Shown piece after piece: positions 56,898 to 64,000 of a stretch of 64,000 bases of DNA; the first letter of the stretch is position 1, and each line of letters opens with the position of its first letter. The position numbers and the translations under genes were made by a program. The notes below the pieces were generated by a model. The model did not search any database and was not told where the DNA came from. It worked only from the letters and a program-made list of their open reading frames with translations. The stretch comes from Bradyrhizobium lablabi. GTDB lineage: Bacteria; Pseudomonadota; Alphaproteobacteria; Rhizobiales; Xanthobacteraceae. The stretch spans positions 186,001 through 250,000 of the forward strand of contig NZ_JAFCJK010000010.1 of assembly GCF_018131005.1 (NCBI RefSeq), read 5' to 3'.

Positions 56898-57425
56898 CGG
56901 ACTCAACTGTCAAACAGCGATGAGGATACGAGTCCGCATTCTCGCGACGTGAATCGTCCGAGTTTTGCGTCTCGCTTCGCCCCCTCGCTCAGCGAGGGCG
57001 CAGGGAAAGCCGGGCGCCGATTGCACCCATGGGCCCGGTGCAACAAAAAGCACCGGGGTAGGACCACAGGTGTAACCGGAAACAACCCGGCTTTCCCTGC
57101 GCGATGGTTTTCGGCTTACTTCGCGCTCTCCTCGGCGAGACCAGGCTTGGTTGTCACCGTCATCCCTGAGAAGCGTTAGCTTCTTTAGGACTTAACGCCT
57201 GCCACTGGGGCGTCAGGACCACACGACTTCACCGTCCGCCTTGCACGTGTTCGTCTTTCACGCGCTCGGCGTCCACCGCATCTCACACCACGTTCGTGAC
57301 GATCGCGAGCCGCCCCTCATTCGGGTGAGACGGGCGGGATTGAACAACTGATTTGCCCGACAACGAAAGCGAAATATTTTTACGCGAAGGGCTGGACAGG
57401 TTCTCGCGTGATTTGCCCGTCGGGT
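56898..57425 (-). repeat. Long repeat C, copy 2 (inverted relative to 38.3 kb)
   Basis: The reverse complement matches 38345-38866 through the same landmarks: CTGTCAAACAGCG at 56907, CGCAGGGAAAGCCGGG at 57000, GTAGGACCACAGGTGTAACC, CCCGGCTTTCCCTGCG near 57090, ATTGAACAACTGATTTG at 57339, and TGATTTGCCCG near 57410. The hairpin core is the best conserved part; flanks diverge more. Confidence 0.8.
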
Positions 57426-57474
57426 TGAGTTGTCGCAGACGACGCATTTGCCCTCGCGGCAAGGTTGCTCGCGA

Positions 57475-58164
57475 TCAGTACTTCGGTCGATGCGAGGTTG
57501 CCCATTCGCGGGCGTGCGCAATCGGAACGCGCGGCACGGCTGCGCGCACCGTTTTTGTTGCCGGCAGATTGTCCATGCGTTCCCGCCAGCGGCAGAACGC
57601 CGGGAATTTCGGATACATTGCCTGTCCCTCGGCGGTCAGGCTGAAGGCAAATGTGCTCGGCAGCAGATAGAAATCCGCGATCGAGAGTTCGTCGCCAAGC
57701 AGAAAATTCTTGCCGTGCGCAAGCTGGCGCTCGGCAACCGCAAGCCCTGTCTCGACCTTGGGCAGCGCATGCGCGACGACTTTCTCGTCGGAGGCGATGC
57801 CGAGTTCGGGAAAAACCAGCCGTTCATGCGTCACGTGATAGATCATGTAGGGGTAGTAGTAGGAATTGACCGCGCTGATCCACTGATTCATGCGCGCCCG
57901 CGCCTTGGCGTCATCAGGCGTCAGGCGCGCGCCTCCAAACGTCTCGTCGACATAAGCGGCAATCGCGCTGGTCTCATAGACGGTGAGATCGCCATGCTGG
58001 AGAATCGGGACGCGGTTGAACGGATGCAGCGCCAGATGTTCGGGTCTGCCCATGACGGACTCGAGGTCGTGAAAAATGTATGTCACGTCCTTGTGCGTCA
58101 GGATCAGCCTGATGATGTTGACGAAAGTGCTGCGCGGAAATCCATGGACGATCGGATCGGACAT
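57475..58164 (-). CDS. Glutathione S-transferase family protein
   Basis: 229 residues: an N-terminal thioredoxin-like domain (VHGFPRSTFVNIIRLILTHK, NRVPILQHGDLTVYETSAIA) and a C-terminal helical domain (LLGDELSIADFYLLP). The active-site residue is probably Ser12 or Thr13. It conjugates glutathione to, or reduces, an unknown substrate. GGGGAG precedes the ATG, and the DUF1127 gene ends 21 bp upstream in the same direction, so the two form an operon. Confidence 0.88.
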   Translation of the reverse strand: MSDPIVHGFPRSTFVNIIRLILTHKDVTYIFHDLESVMGRPEHLALHPFNRVPILQHGDLTVYETSAIAAYVDETFGGARLTPDDAKARARMNQWISAVNSYYYPYMIYHVTHERLVFPELGIASDEKVVAHALPKVETGLAVAERQLAHGKNFLLGDELSIADFYLLPSTFAFSLTAEGQAMYPKFPAFCRWRERMDNLPATKTVRAAVPRVPIAHAREWATSHRPKY

Positions 58165-58185
58165 AGGTTTCTCCCCTTTGATTTG

Positions 58186-58434
58186 TCAACGCCAGAACGA
58201 TCTTGCGGCCTCGCGTAGCGCTTCTTCGCGCGTTAGCCCAAGGTCGCTGAGTAGATGCGGGTCATCGGCGATCTCGCGCAGCGCAATGCGCTGAAGCGGC
58301 CGGTCGAGCCAGCTCCACCATCCGGGCCATCGAAGGACCGCTGACATTCCGGAGTTGATTTTATGAAGTGGGGTGGCCGGATCGGCGGCCTGTGCTGGCG
58401 AGATCGGCAATATGTCGGTCAACAGGATGGGCAT
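58186..58434 (-). CDS. DUF1127-domain small protein
   Basis: 82 residues. The C-terminal 35 residues (RIALREIADDPHLLSDLGLT, EEALREAARSFWR) match the DUF1127 pattern, an arginine-rich helical module found in small RNA-metabolism and phosphate-related proteins of alphaproteobacteria. The ATG at 58434 has GGAG seven bases upstream; a start at 58479 has no such support. It is the first gene of the pair with GST and divergent from a LysR gene. Confidence 0.75.
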   Translation of the reverse strand: MPILLTDILPISPAQAADPATPLHKINSGMSAVLRWPGWWSWLDRPLQRIALREIADDPHLLSDLGLTREEALREAARSFWR

Positions 58435-58553
58435 GAACGTGCTCCAAATAGCTTGAAATTCGTTGCCGGAGTTGTTCAATAACGGTGCGGGATGTTTGCC
58501 CGCAAAGCATCGTTTCTCGTACCTGCCCTAGTTTTTCTCATAAAGTCGGTACG

Positions 58554-59477
58554 ATGCGCCCGCGCCTGCCGCCGCTCAATGCCCTGAAAGCCTTCGAAGC
58601 CGCTGCGCGGCACGAGAGCTTTACGCGCGCGGCGGAAGAACTTTGCGTGACGCAGGGCGCGGTGAGTCATCAGGTGAAAGCGCTGGAAGCGGAGCTCGCG
58701 ATAAAACTTTTCAACCGCGAGCGCCAGCGCCTGATCATCACCGAGGCCGGGCGCGATTATCTCGCCATCGTGCGCGACGCGCTCGACCGCATCGCCATCG
58801 GTACCGAGCGGCTGTTGCAGCGCCAGAATGCCGGCGTGCTGACCGTCTCGACCTCGCCGGACTTTGCCGCCAAGTGGCTGGTGCATCGGCTCGGCCATTT
58901 TGCCGAGGCGCATCCCGGTATCGACCTGCGCATCTCCGCCACGCTTCACCATGTGGACTTTGCGCGCGAGGAGGTCGACCTCGCGGTGCGCCATGGCGAT
59001 GGCAATTGGCCGGGGCTCGACACGGTGCGGCTGAGCTCGGAGCGGCTGTTTGCCGTGTGCAGCCCAAAGCTATTGTCCGGCAAGCGGCGCATCGCCAGAC
59101 CCGCCGACGTCCTGAAATTTCCGCTGATCCACATGGACAGCCGCGCCGACTGGAAGAACTGGCTGCAGGAGGCAGGTCTCGACGATGCCGCCGCCACCCA
59201 CGGGCCGGTGCTCAATCGCGCCAGCATGGTGATCGACGCCGCCATCAACGGTCAGGGCATTGCGATCGCGCGCACCACGCTCGCGGCATGGGATCTCATC
59301 AAGGGTCATCTGGTGCGGCCCTTCGCGCAATCGCTGCCGCTGGCCAAGACCTACTGGATCATCTGCCCCAAGGCGACCGCGAGCCTGCCGAAGATCGTGA
59401 CCTTTCGAGACTGGCTATTGTCGGAAGCAGCAGGCGACCTGCGTCAGCTTCAGAGGAAGAGCCGGGCCACCGGTTAG
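58554..59477 (+). CDS. GcvA-like LysR-family regulator
   Basis: 307 residues. The N-terminal RPRLPPLNALKAFEAAARHE and SFTRAAEELCVTQGAVSHQV are characteristic of the GcvA-type LysR branch; the effector domain begins near residue 90 (LTVSTSPDFAAKWLVHRLGH). The ATG at 58554 fits the family start. It is divergent from the DUF1127-GST pair with 119 bp between and probably regulates that pair rather than glycine cleavage genes, none of which are near. Confidence 0.87.
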   Translation: MRPRLPPLNALKAFEAAARHESFTRAAEELCVTQGAVSHQVKALEAELAIKLFNRERQRLIITEAGRDYLAIVRDALDRIAIGTERLLQRQNAGVLTVSTSPDFAAKWLVHRLGHFAEAHPGIDLRISATLHHVDFAREEVDLAVRHGDGNWPGLDTVRLSSERLFAVCSPKLLSGKRRIARPADVLKFPLIHMDSRADWKNWLQEAGLDDAAATHGPVLNRASMVIDAAINGQGIAIARTTLAAWDLIKGHLVRPFAQSLPLAKTYWIICPKATASLPKIVTFRDWLLSEAAGDLRQLQRKSRATG

Positions 59478-59780
59478 TGCGGGTGCCGCCTATTGTTTTC
59501 CGGCTTCGTTGCGAGCGTTCCAACGACCGCCCCCAAGTGTGCTTTCACATCGCCGGAAGGCTCAAGATTGGAAGCGTCACCTTCCTGCTGGACAGTATTA
59601 CAGATGTCCCGCGTCGTATCTCACACCAATTGCAGCGCTATCCTTGCTTCTCAAAGTTCGTCAGCATGACTACGCTTGCTAGTCGTTCGCGATCGGTCAG
59701 TCCCATGTGCTCCGTGGCGACGATATAGAGATAGCCTGCCGCGGGGCACGACACCTTGTGTAGCGCGAGCTGAGCGCCAG
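59478..59780. other. Spacer between LysR and outer-membrane barrel genes
   Basis: 303 bp between convergent genes. Nothing supported: no repeat, no clear terminator. A leftward frame with GYLYIVATEHMGLTDRER near 59700 is open for about 50 codons but is not recognised. Confidence 0.45.
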
Positions 59781-61499
59781 CTAGTTCTGCACCCGCACGC
59801 CCAGCATCACCACCGTCGAACTCGAGTTCGATCCCGGCGAGCTCGAGTCGAGCCAGCTCCTGACCACCGTGCCCTTGAGCCAGAAGTTGCGCGTCATCTT
59901 GTAGAGGAGATCGGCGGACAACCCGTAGATCAGATCGGTGCGGTTGTCGCCCTGGTAGTCCAGCGTGCCGTAGGTGAAGCGGCCGATTCCGGTCAGCCAG
60001 CGGCGAAAGTCGTGGTCGACCTCGAATGTGTAGGTGCGCGACAGCACGCCCGAGGTGCCGGGCAGCGTGGTCTCGCCGAGCTGGGTGTCGGAATAAAACC
60101 TCGCCGTGGTCAGCGGCGTCGCATTCCAGGTCAGCGAGGCCGTCGTGAGCAGGCCGTTCAGCTGGCTCAGCCGCGGGTCCACGTAGTTGCGCGCGGCGTA
60201 GCCGATCGAGACTTCGCCGAACAGGATCCGGGTGAATTCGAACGACGTGCCAGCCTTGGCGTAGCCGCCCGATGAATCGCGCGCATAGCCGCTGCGGTCG
60301 AGCCGCAGATCATGCACGCGGCTGTCGCCCTCCACCTCCACGAACGGCTTCACCGCCGGCGTCAGCTCGTAGCTGATGCGGCCGACGCCGCCATACTGGT
60401 TGAAATTGCGGTCGTCGTTGGAATCCATGGTGCCGTCGGTGAGCTTCGACCACTGGTAGGCGACGCGATCGACGGTAGCGCCGGCAGAGACCTGCAGGCG
60501 GTTGAAGCTCTGGTCGATGCCGAGGGTGCCGCCCACATCGGCATAGAGCGGATATCTGGCGAGGCCGGCCTGCACGTTCGGGCTGGTGGGATAGTCGGTT
60601 GAGACGAGCAAACGCGCCTGCGCGCCGATGCGCGTGTCGCGCGTGACGTCGATGCGGCCATCGACATGACCGATGACGTTCGGACGGTCGACGTCGATCG
60701 GCGCCGACAGCGGCGTGCCGTCGGCGTTCGGCGTCAGGTTGCTTGTATAGCCAAGGAAGGAGCCGCGCAGATCCGCAACCAGCGCGTGGCGCTCCCAGTC
60801 GGAGACCGCCAGGAATTCCGGCGCGATCAGGTAGGCCGGCGATCCCTGCGGTGTGTTGAGGCGGCCAGGATTGGTGTCGTAGCCGGCGCTTACTTCCACC
60901 GCCGACTTGACCAGGAAGGAGCCGGCGTAATCGCCGACCGCGCCGAACGGATCGTCATCGATCCTGAGCCGCCTGCGCGCCGGCTGGCCGGGAATGGTGC
61001 CGGCCATCGCGGGCGGGATCGGCGATTTGTTGGCGCTCTCCGACGGCGGGATCGAGAGGCGAAGCGCGCCGGCCGCGTTGCGCTGCGGAGGCACGGGGGG
61101 CAGCGTGCCGGGACCCGGCGCGGGCTTCGGCTTCGCCTGCGCGGGATAATATTTCGGCTTCTGGCGCTTGCGATTGAGCGAGTCGTAGCCGGAGGTCGAG
61201 GCGCCGCTCGCGGCCGGCAGGCCGTAGCTCGGGACCTGCCCCGGGGGCTGCGGCGCGCGACTGTCGCGGTCCGGATCGCGCAGGCGGTTGTCGTTGAGCG
61301 GATCGGCGGCCTCGGCCGCGGTCCGGCGCAACGGTGAATCCGGATTGACGATCTGGCTCTGGCGGGTCGGACTGAACAGGTCGGGCGTCACCGTCTGGGC
61401 GTGGACCACACCCGCGGCCGCGGTCAGCGCAAGGCATGGCAAGACGACGCGAACGAGGCGCGCGCGCCCGTCTCGGCCCCTTGCTGGACCTGGCTTCAC
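59781..61499 (-). CDS. Outer-membrane beta-barrel protein
   Basis: 572 residues. A signal peptide (VRVVLPCLALTAAAGVVHAQ) is followed by a Pro/Arg-rich region of about 150 residues and then a C-terminal barrel of about 370 residues with alternating hydrophobic strands (FLVKSAVEVSAGYDTNPGR, ARLLVSTDYPTS, AYQWSKL). The end VVMLGVRVQN lacks a terminal aromatic. It resembles the BBP2-type barrels encoded near polysaccharide loci in Bradyrhizobium. The GTG start at 61499 is not well supported by a ribosome-binding site. Role unknown. Confidence 0.78.
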   Translation of the reverse strand: MKPGPARGRDGRARLVRVVLPCLALTAAAGVVHAQTVTPDLFSPTRQSQIVNPDSPLRRTAAEAADPLNDNRLRDPDRDSRAPQPPGQVPSYGLPAASGASTSGYDSLNRKRQKPKYYPAQAKPKPAPGPGTLPPVPPQRNAAGALRLSIPPSESANKSPIPPAMAGTIPGQPARRRLRIDDDPFGAVGDYAGSFLVKSAVEVSAGYDTNPGRLNTPQGSPAYLIAPEFLAVSDWERHALVADLRGSFLGYTSNLTPNADGTPLSAPIDVDRPNVIGHVDGRIDVTRDTRIGAQARLLVSTDYPTSPNVQAGLARYPLYADVGGTLGIDQSFNRLQVSAGATVDRVAYQWSKLTDGTMDSNDDRNFNQYGGVGRISYELTPAVKPFVEVEGDSRVHDLRLDRSGYARDSSGGYAKAGTSFEFTRILFGEVSIGYAARNYVDPRLSQLNGLLTTASLTWNATPLTTARFYSDTQLGETTLPGTSGVLSRTYTFEVDHDFRRWLTGIGRFTYGTLDYQGDNRTDLIYGLSADLLYKMTRNFWLKGTVVRSWLDSSSPGSNSSSTVVMLGVRVQN

Positions 61500-61651
61500 A
61501 GTGAAAAAACCCCAACCAATTCAATCGTTTGCGCGGCGCGCTGCGTACGGCTGCGGAAACGTCGTTAATGGAGTTAAAACAATTATGGTTAATGAGCCGT
61601 TGAGGGCCGCCGCGCCGTGTCGCCCCGCGGCAACGGCCGTGCTAGCTCTTG

Positions 61652-61706
61652 ATAGAGCATGATCTTTTCGGAAAACCGCTGCGCACTTTTCCGGATCATG
61701 CTCTAA
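61652..61706 (+). repeat. Family B palindromic repeat, complete short form
   Basis: GAGCATGATCTTTTCGGAAA and TTTTCCGGATCATGCTC form an imperfect inverted repeat with a CCGCTGCGCAC centre. A fragment lies at 2243-2271 and an expanded form at 9301-9426. It sits just before kdsD and could influence its leader. Confidence 0.8.
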
Positions 61707-61747
61707 GGGGAAATCTCCGGGCGCAGCGCCCTCTCCTGGAATCCACG

Positions 61748-62752
61748 ATGGCAAGACCGAAAGCGCCGATGGCCAATTCATCCGGCACCGATCACTCCGT
61801 TCAGTCGGCGCTCCGCACGCTCGATGCGGAAGCCAGCGGCGTCGCTGCGATATCAGCGGCACTCCAATCCGATCTCGGCGTTCCCTTTGCCGCGGCGGCC
61901 GAGCTGGTCCGCAACGCCAAGGGACGCCTGATCGTCACCGGGCTCGGCAAGTCAGGGCACATCGGCCGCAAGATCGCCGCGACCTTTGCATCGACGGGCA
62001 CGCCTGCCTTCTTCGTGCACGCCGCCGAGGCCAGCCATGGCGACCTCGGCATGATCACCGCCGACGACGTGATCCTCGCGCTGTCATGGTCCGGCGAGCA
62101 GCCGGAGATGAAGAACCTGATCAGCTACGCCGCGCGCTTCAGCATCCCCCTGATCGCGATGACCGCGGACAAGGACTCGACGCTCAGCAAGGCCGCCGAC
62201 GTGCAGTTGACGCTGCCGAAGGCGCGCGAGGCCTGCCCGCACAACCTCGCGCCGACCACGTCCTCGCTGATGATGCTCGCGCTCGGCGATGCGCTGGCGA
62301 TCGCGCTGCTCGAAGGCCGCGGCTTCACCTCGACCGATTTCAGCGTGCTGCATCCGGGCGGCAAGCTCGGCGCGTTGCTGAAATACACCCGCGACCTCAT
62401 GCATGGCGGCGACGCGGTGCCGCTGAAGCCGCAGGGCACCAAGATGTCGGAGGCGCTGGTCGAGATGACCTCGAAGGGCTTCGGCTGCGTTGGCATACTC
62501 GATGGGCACGGCCACCTCATCGGCATCGTGACCGACGGCGACCTCCGCCGTCACATGCGCCCCGACCTGATGACCGCCGACGTCGACGACATCATGACCA
62601 GGAATCCCAAGACCGTCAGCCGCGACACGCTGGCCGGCGAGGCGCTGGAGCTGCTCAACGCAGCCAAGATCACCGCGCTGATCGTGACCGATGCGAAGAA
62701 GCCGGTCGGCATCATCCATCTGCATGACCTGTTACGGGCGGGCGTGGCGTAA
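61748..62752 (+). CDS. kdsD: Arabinose-5-phosphate isomerase
   Basis: 334 residues: a SIS domain (about 45-180; RLIVTGLGKSGHIGRKIAAT, LSWSGEQPEMKNL) and two CBS domains (about 210-330; GIVTDGDLRRHM, IIHLHDLLRAG). It converts ribulose 5-phosphate to arabinose 5-phosphate for Kdo synthesis in lipopolysaccharide. The KpsF/GutQ-type family name applies equally. The ATG at 61748 is taken; one at 61769 is possible. Confidence 0.93.
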   Translation: MARPKAPMANSSGTDHSVQSALRTLDAEASGVAAISAALQSDLGVPFAAAAELVRNAKGRLIVTGLGKSGHIGRKIAATFASTGTPAFFVHAAEASHGDLGMITADDVILALSWSGEQPEMKNLISYAARFSIPLIAMTADKDSTLSKAADVQLTLPKAREACPHNLAPTTSSLMMLALGDALAIALLEGRGFTSTDFSVLHPGGKLGALLKYTRDLMHGGDAVPLKPQGTKMSEALVEMTSKGFGCVGILDGHGHLIGIVTDGDLRRHMRPDLMTADVDDIMTRNPKTVSRDTLAGEALELLNAAKITALIVTDAKKPVGIIHLHDLLRAGVA

Positions 62753-62839
62753 GCTAGGACGCATACGAGACACTCCCCATCCCATCCTTTGTGTGCAAAA
62801 TGGCGTGAGCCTAGGATCGTCATTGGGACGGATATCGAA

Positions 62840-63628
62840 ATGGCAGAACAGCAAATTCGCTTCGACGACGGTGCCGGCTACGAGCAGATGATGGGAATTT
62901 GGAGCCGGTTCGCTGGCGAGATATTCCTTGATTGGCTGGCGCTACCCTCGGGTTTGCGGTGGATCGACGTCGGGTGCGGCAACGGGGCCTTCACCGAACT
63001 ATTGGTCGAGCGATGTCGCCCCGTGGAGGTCCAAGGCATTGATCCATCCGAAGGGCAGCTTGCCTTTGCACGTACACGACCTGCGTCGCGCCTGGCAAAG
63101 TTTCACCAAGGCGATGCCATGGCCCTTCCTTTCGCCGACAGCAGCTTCGATGCGGCTGTGATGGCATTGGTTCTTGTGTTCGTTCCGGATCCCGCCAAGG
63201 GGGTCAGCGAAATGGTTCGAGTGGTTGTCCCCGGCGGTGCAGTCGTGACCTACATGTGGGACATGTTGGGTGGCGGCTTTCCGCTTGATCCAATCTACTA
63301 CGAGATACAGGCAATGGGCATTGTGCCAACCCGCCCACCACGGATGGATGCGTCTCGAATGGAAGCGTTACGGGACCTGTGGATCGGGGCAGGCCTTGAG
63401 GATGTGCAAACGCGAGAGATTACAGTGCACCGGACGTTTGCAAATTTCGACGATTTCTGGATGACAAGCCTGAAATCTCCTGCGCTTCGGCCTACAGTTG
63501 CAGCGATGAAAGCCGGAGACGTTGAGACGCTCATCTCACGGGTACGTGCGCGCCTGCCGGAGGATGCCGATGGTCGCATCACCTGTGGTGCGCGCGCGCA
63601 TGCAGTTAGGGGGCGCCGGCCCAAGTAG
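62840..63628 (+). CDS. Class I SAM-dependent methyltransferase
   Basis: 262 residues. Motif I is WIDVGCGNGAFTELLVERC; later motifs are VQGIDPSEGQL, FHQGDAMALPFADSSFDAAV and EMVRVVVPGGAV. This is the methyltransferase-11/UbiE-like pattern; the acceptor is unknown. The ATG at 62840 gives a start close to the family's; an in-frame ATG at 62789 is an alternative. Its base composition is slightly less GC-biased than its neighbours'. Confidence 0.85.
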   Translation: MAEQQIRFDDGAGYEQMMGIWSRFAGEIFLDWLALPSGLRWIDVGCGNGAFTELLVERCRPVEVQGIDPSEGQLAFARTRPASRLAKFHQGDAMALPFADSSFDAAVMALVLVFVPDPAKGVSEMVRVVVPGGAVVTYMWDMLGGGFPLDPIYYEIQAMGIVPTRPPRMDASRMEALRDLWIGAGLEDVQTREITVHRTFANFDDFWMTSLKSPALRPTVAAMKAGDVETLISRVRARLPEDADGRITCGARAHAVRGRRPK

Positions 63629-63815
63629 CTTGAAGTAGCTTGAAGTCCGCTCAGCGTCAAAAACGCCGTTTTCTCGGCGACCGTCCCGCACATCTCGAAG
63701 CGGCCAAGTCCAGACGAGCGGATAGCCGCCGACACTGCGCAGAATCTGCCGTGCCATTTCGGAGGCGATGGCATCGCCGAGGACCTTCCAACCGGCCGTT
63801 TGTGAGCATGCGTGA

Positions 63816-64000
63816 CTAGCTTGGAAACCGTGCCGCGTTCGCTTCCAGCGGCAACGCCAGCGCGTTGGCGAGATACGACACCGTGCGATAGAAGCCGCAC
63901 AGCAGGATGATCTCCAGGATTTTGTCGTCGTCGTGATGCGCCGACAGCGCCGCGAATTCGCCATCGCTCAAGGTTGCGCGCGCATGCAGCGCGTCGACCG
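63816..64000 (-). CDS. Carboxymuconolactone-decarboxylase-family protein, 3' part
   Basis: The last 60 codons before a TAG at 63816-63818. The frame reads SDGEFAALSAHHDDDKILEI, then ILLCGFYRTVSYLANALALP, then EANAARFPS, which resembles the C-terminal half of carboxymuconolactone-decarboxylase/AhpD-like proteins. The 5' part lies beyond the window. Decarboxylase or peroxidase-type function cannot be told from this portion. Confidence 0.7.
   Translation of the reverse strand, partial: VDALHARATLSDGEFAALSAHHDDDKILEIILLCGFYRTVSYLANALALPLEANAARFPS

Larger units (their letters stand above)
56651..57474. other. Repeat-filled region between gltD and GST genes
   Basis: 824 bp without a supported gene, mostly occupied by repeat D copy 2 and long repeat C copy 2. 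The open frames inside repeat C are not treated as coding. Confidence 0.7.

Noticed and set aside
63629..63815. Gene fragment containing GDAIASEMARQILRSVGGYP between methyltransferase and CMD genes
   Set aside because: About 50 codons look coding-like leftward, but it has no start, no recognisable family and a small TAGCTTGAAG duplication at its end; not enough to call.

Overview
The window reads as chromosome of a slow-growing rhizobial-type alphaproteobacterium, most likely Bradyrhizobium or a close relative. This rests on high GC content, gene families and orders familiar from that lineage (CpdR beside tRNA-Val and N-formylglutamate amidohydrolase, HisN, a ROSE-controlled Hsp20), and several families of short palindromic intergenic repeats that I recognise from that genus. 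No database was searched; family assignments come from motifs and recall.

Layout. 0-9.3 kb: zinc-ribbon protein, NAD-malic enzyme, a decayed PspA-like gene facing a TetR regulator across three matching palindromes, a large autotransporter, and a flavoprotein/cupin pair. 9.9-15.4 kb: a leftward catabolic run (two ACMSD-type amidohydrolases, Rieske ferredoxin, aldehyde dehydrogenase, ABC solute-binding protein). 15.6-18 kb: HNH nuclease, ketopantoate-reductase-like enzyme, ThuA-like protein. 18.1-25.4 kb: a coherent rightward quinate/shikimate-to-protocatechuate locus: LysR regulator, MHS-type transporter, pcaH, pcaG, a lipocalin-like protein, an AroE-like dehydrogenase and a 3-dehydroshikimate dehydratase. 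25.5-28.7 kb: TPR protein, small exported protein, second reductase-like protein.

28.9-38.1 kb is the most unusual part. A 1459-residue FecR/VCBS/RTX protein faces a small exported FecR-domain protein. A TPR protein follows, whose ribosome-binding site lies in a perfect hairpin, and then a phospholipase-D-like protein. A remnant of a second PLD gene end and a second gene tail lie just downstream, next to a ~520-bp repeat and tRNA-Val. The RTX protein shows a strong cysteine gradient across its repeats.

39-50 kb is mostly housekeeping and regulation: tRNA-Val, cpdR, N-formylglutamate amidohydrolase, a likely anti-Shine-Dalgarno small RNA, hisN, LysR with a TSUP exporter, a LysE exporter, an adenylate cyclase with TPRs followed by a possible heme-thiolate peroxidase relative, a lysophospholipase-like hydrolase, and hsp20 with a sigma-32-type promoter and ROSE thermometer. 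50-64 kb: gltB and gltD (glutamate synthase) separated and followed by copies of one repeat, the inverted second copy of the 520-bp repeat, GST/DUF1127 facing a GcvA-like LysR, an outer-membrane barrel protein, kdsD, a methyltransferase and a carboxymuconolactone-decarboxylase-family gene cut by the window edge.

The best candidates for something new are the cysteine-enriched FecR/RTX protein with its divergent FecR partner, the anti-SD small RNA at 40.9 kb, the inverted 520-bp repeat pair, and the cyclase-coupled peroxidase-like gene.
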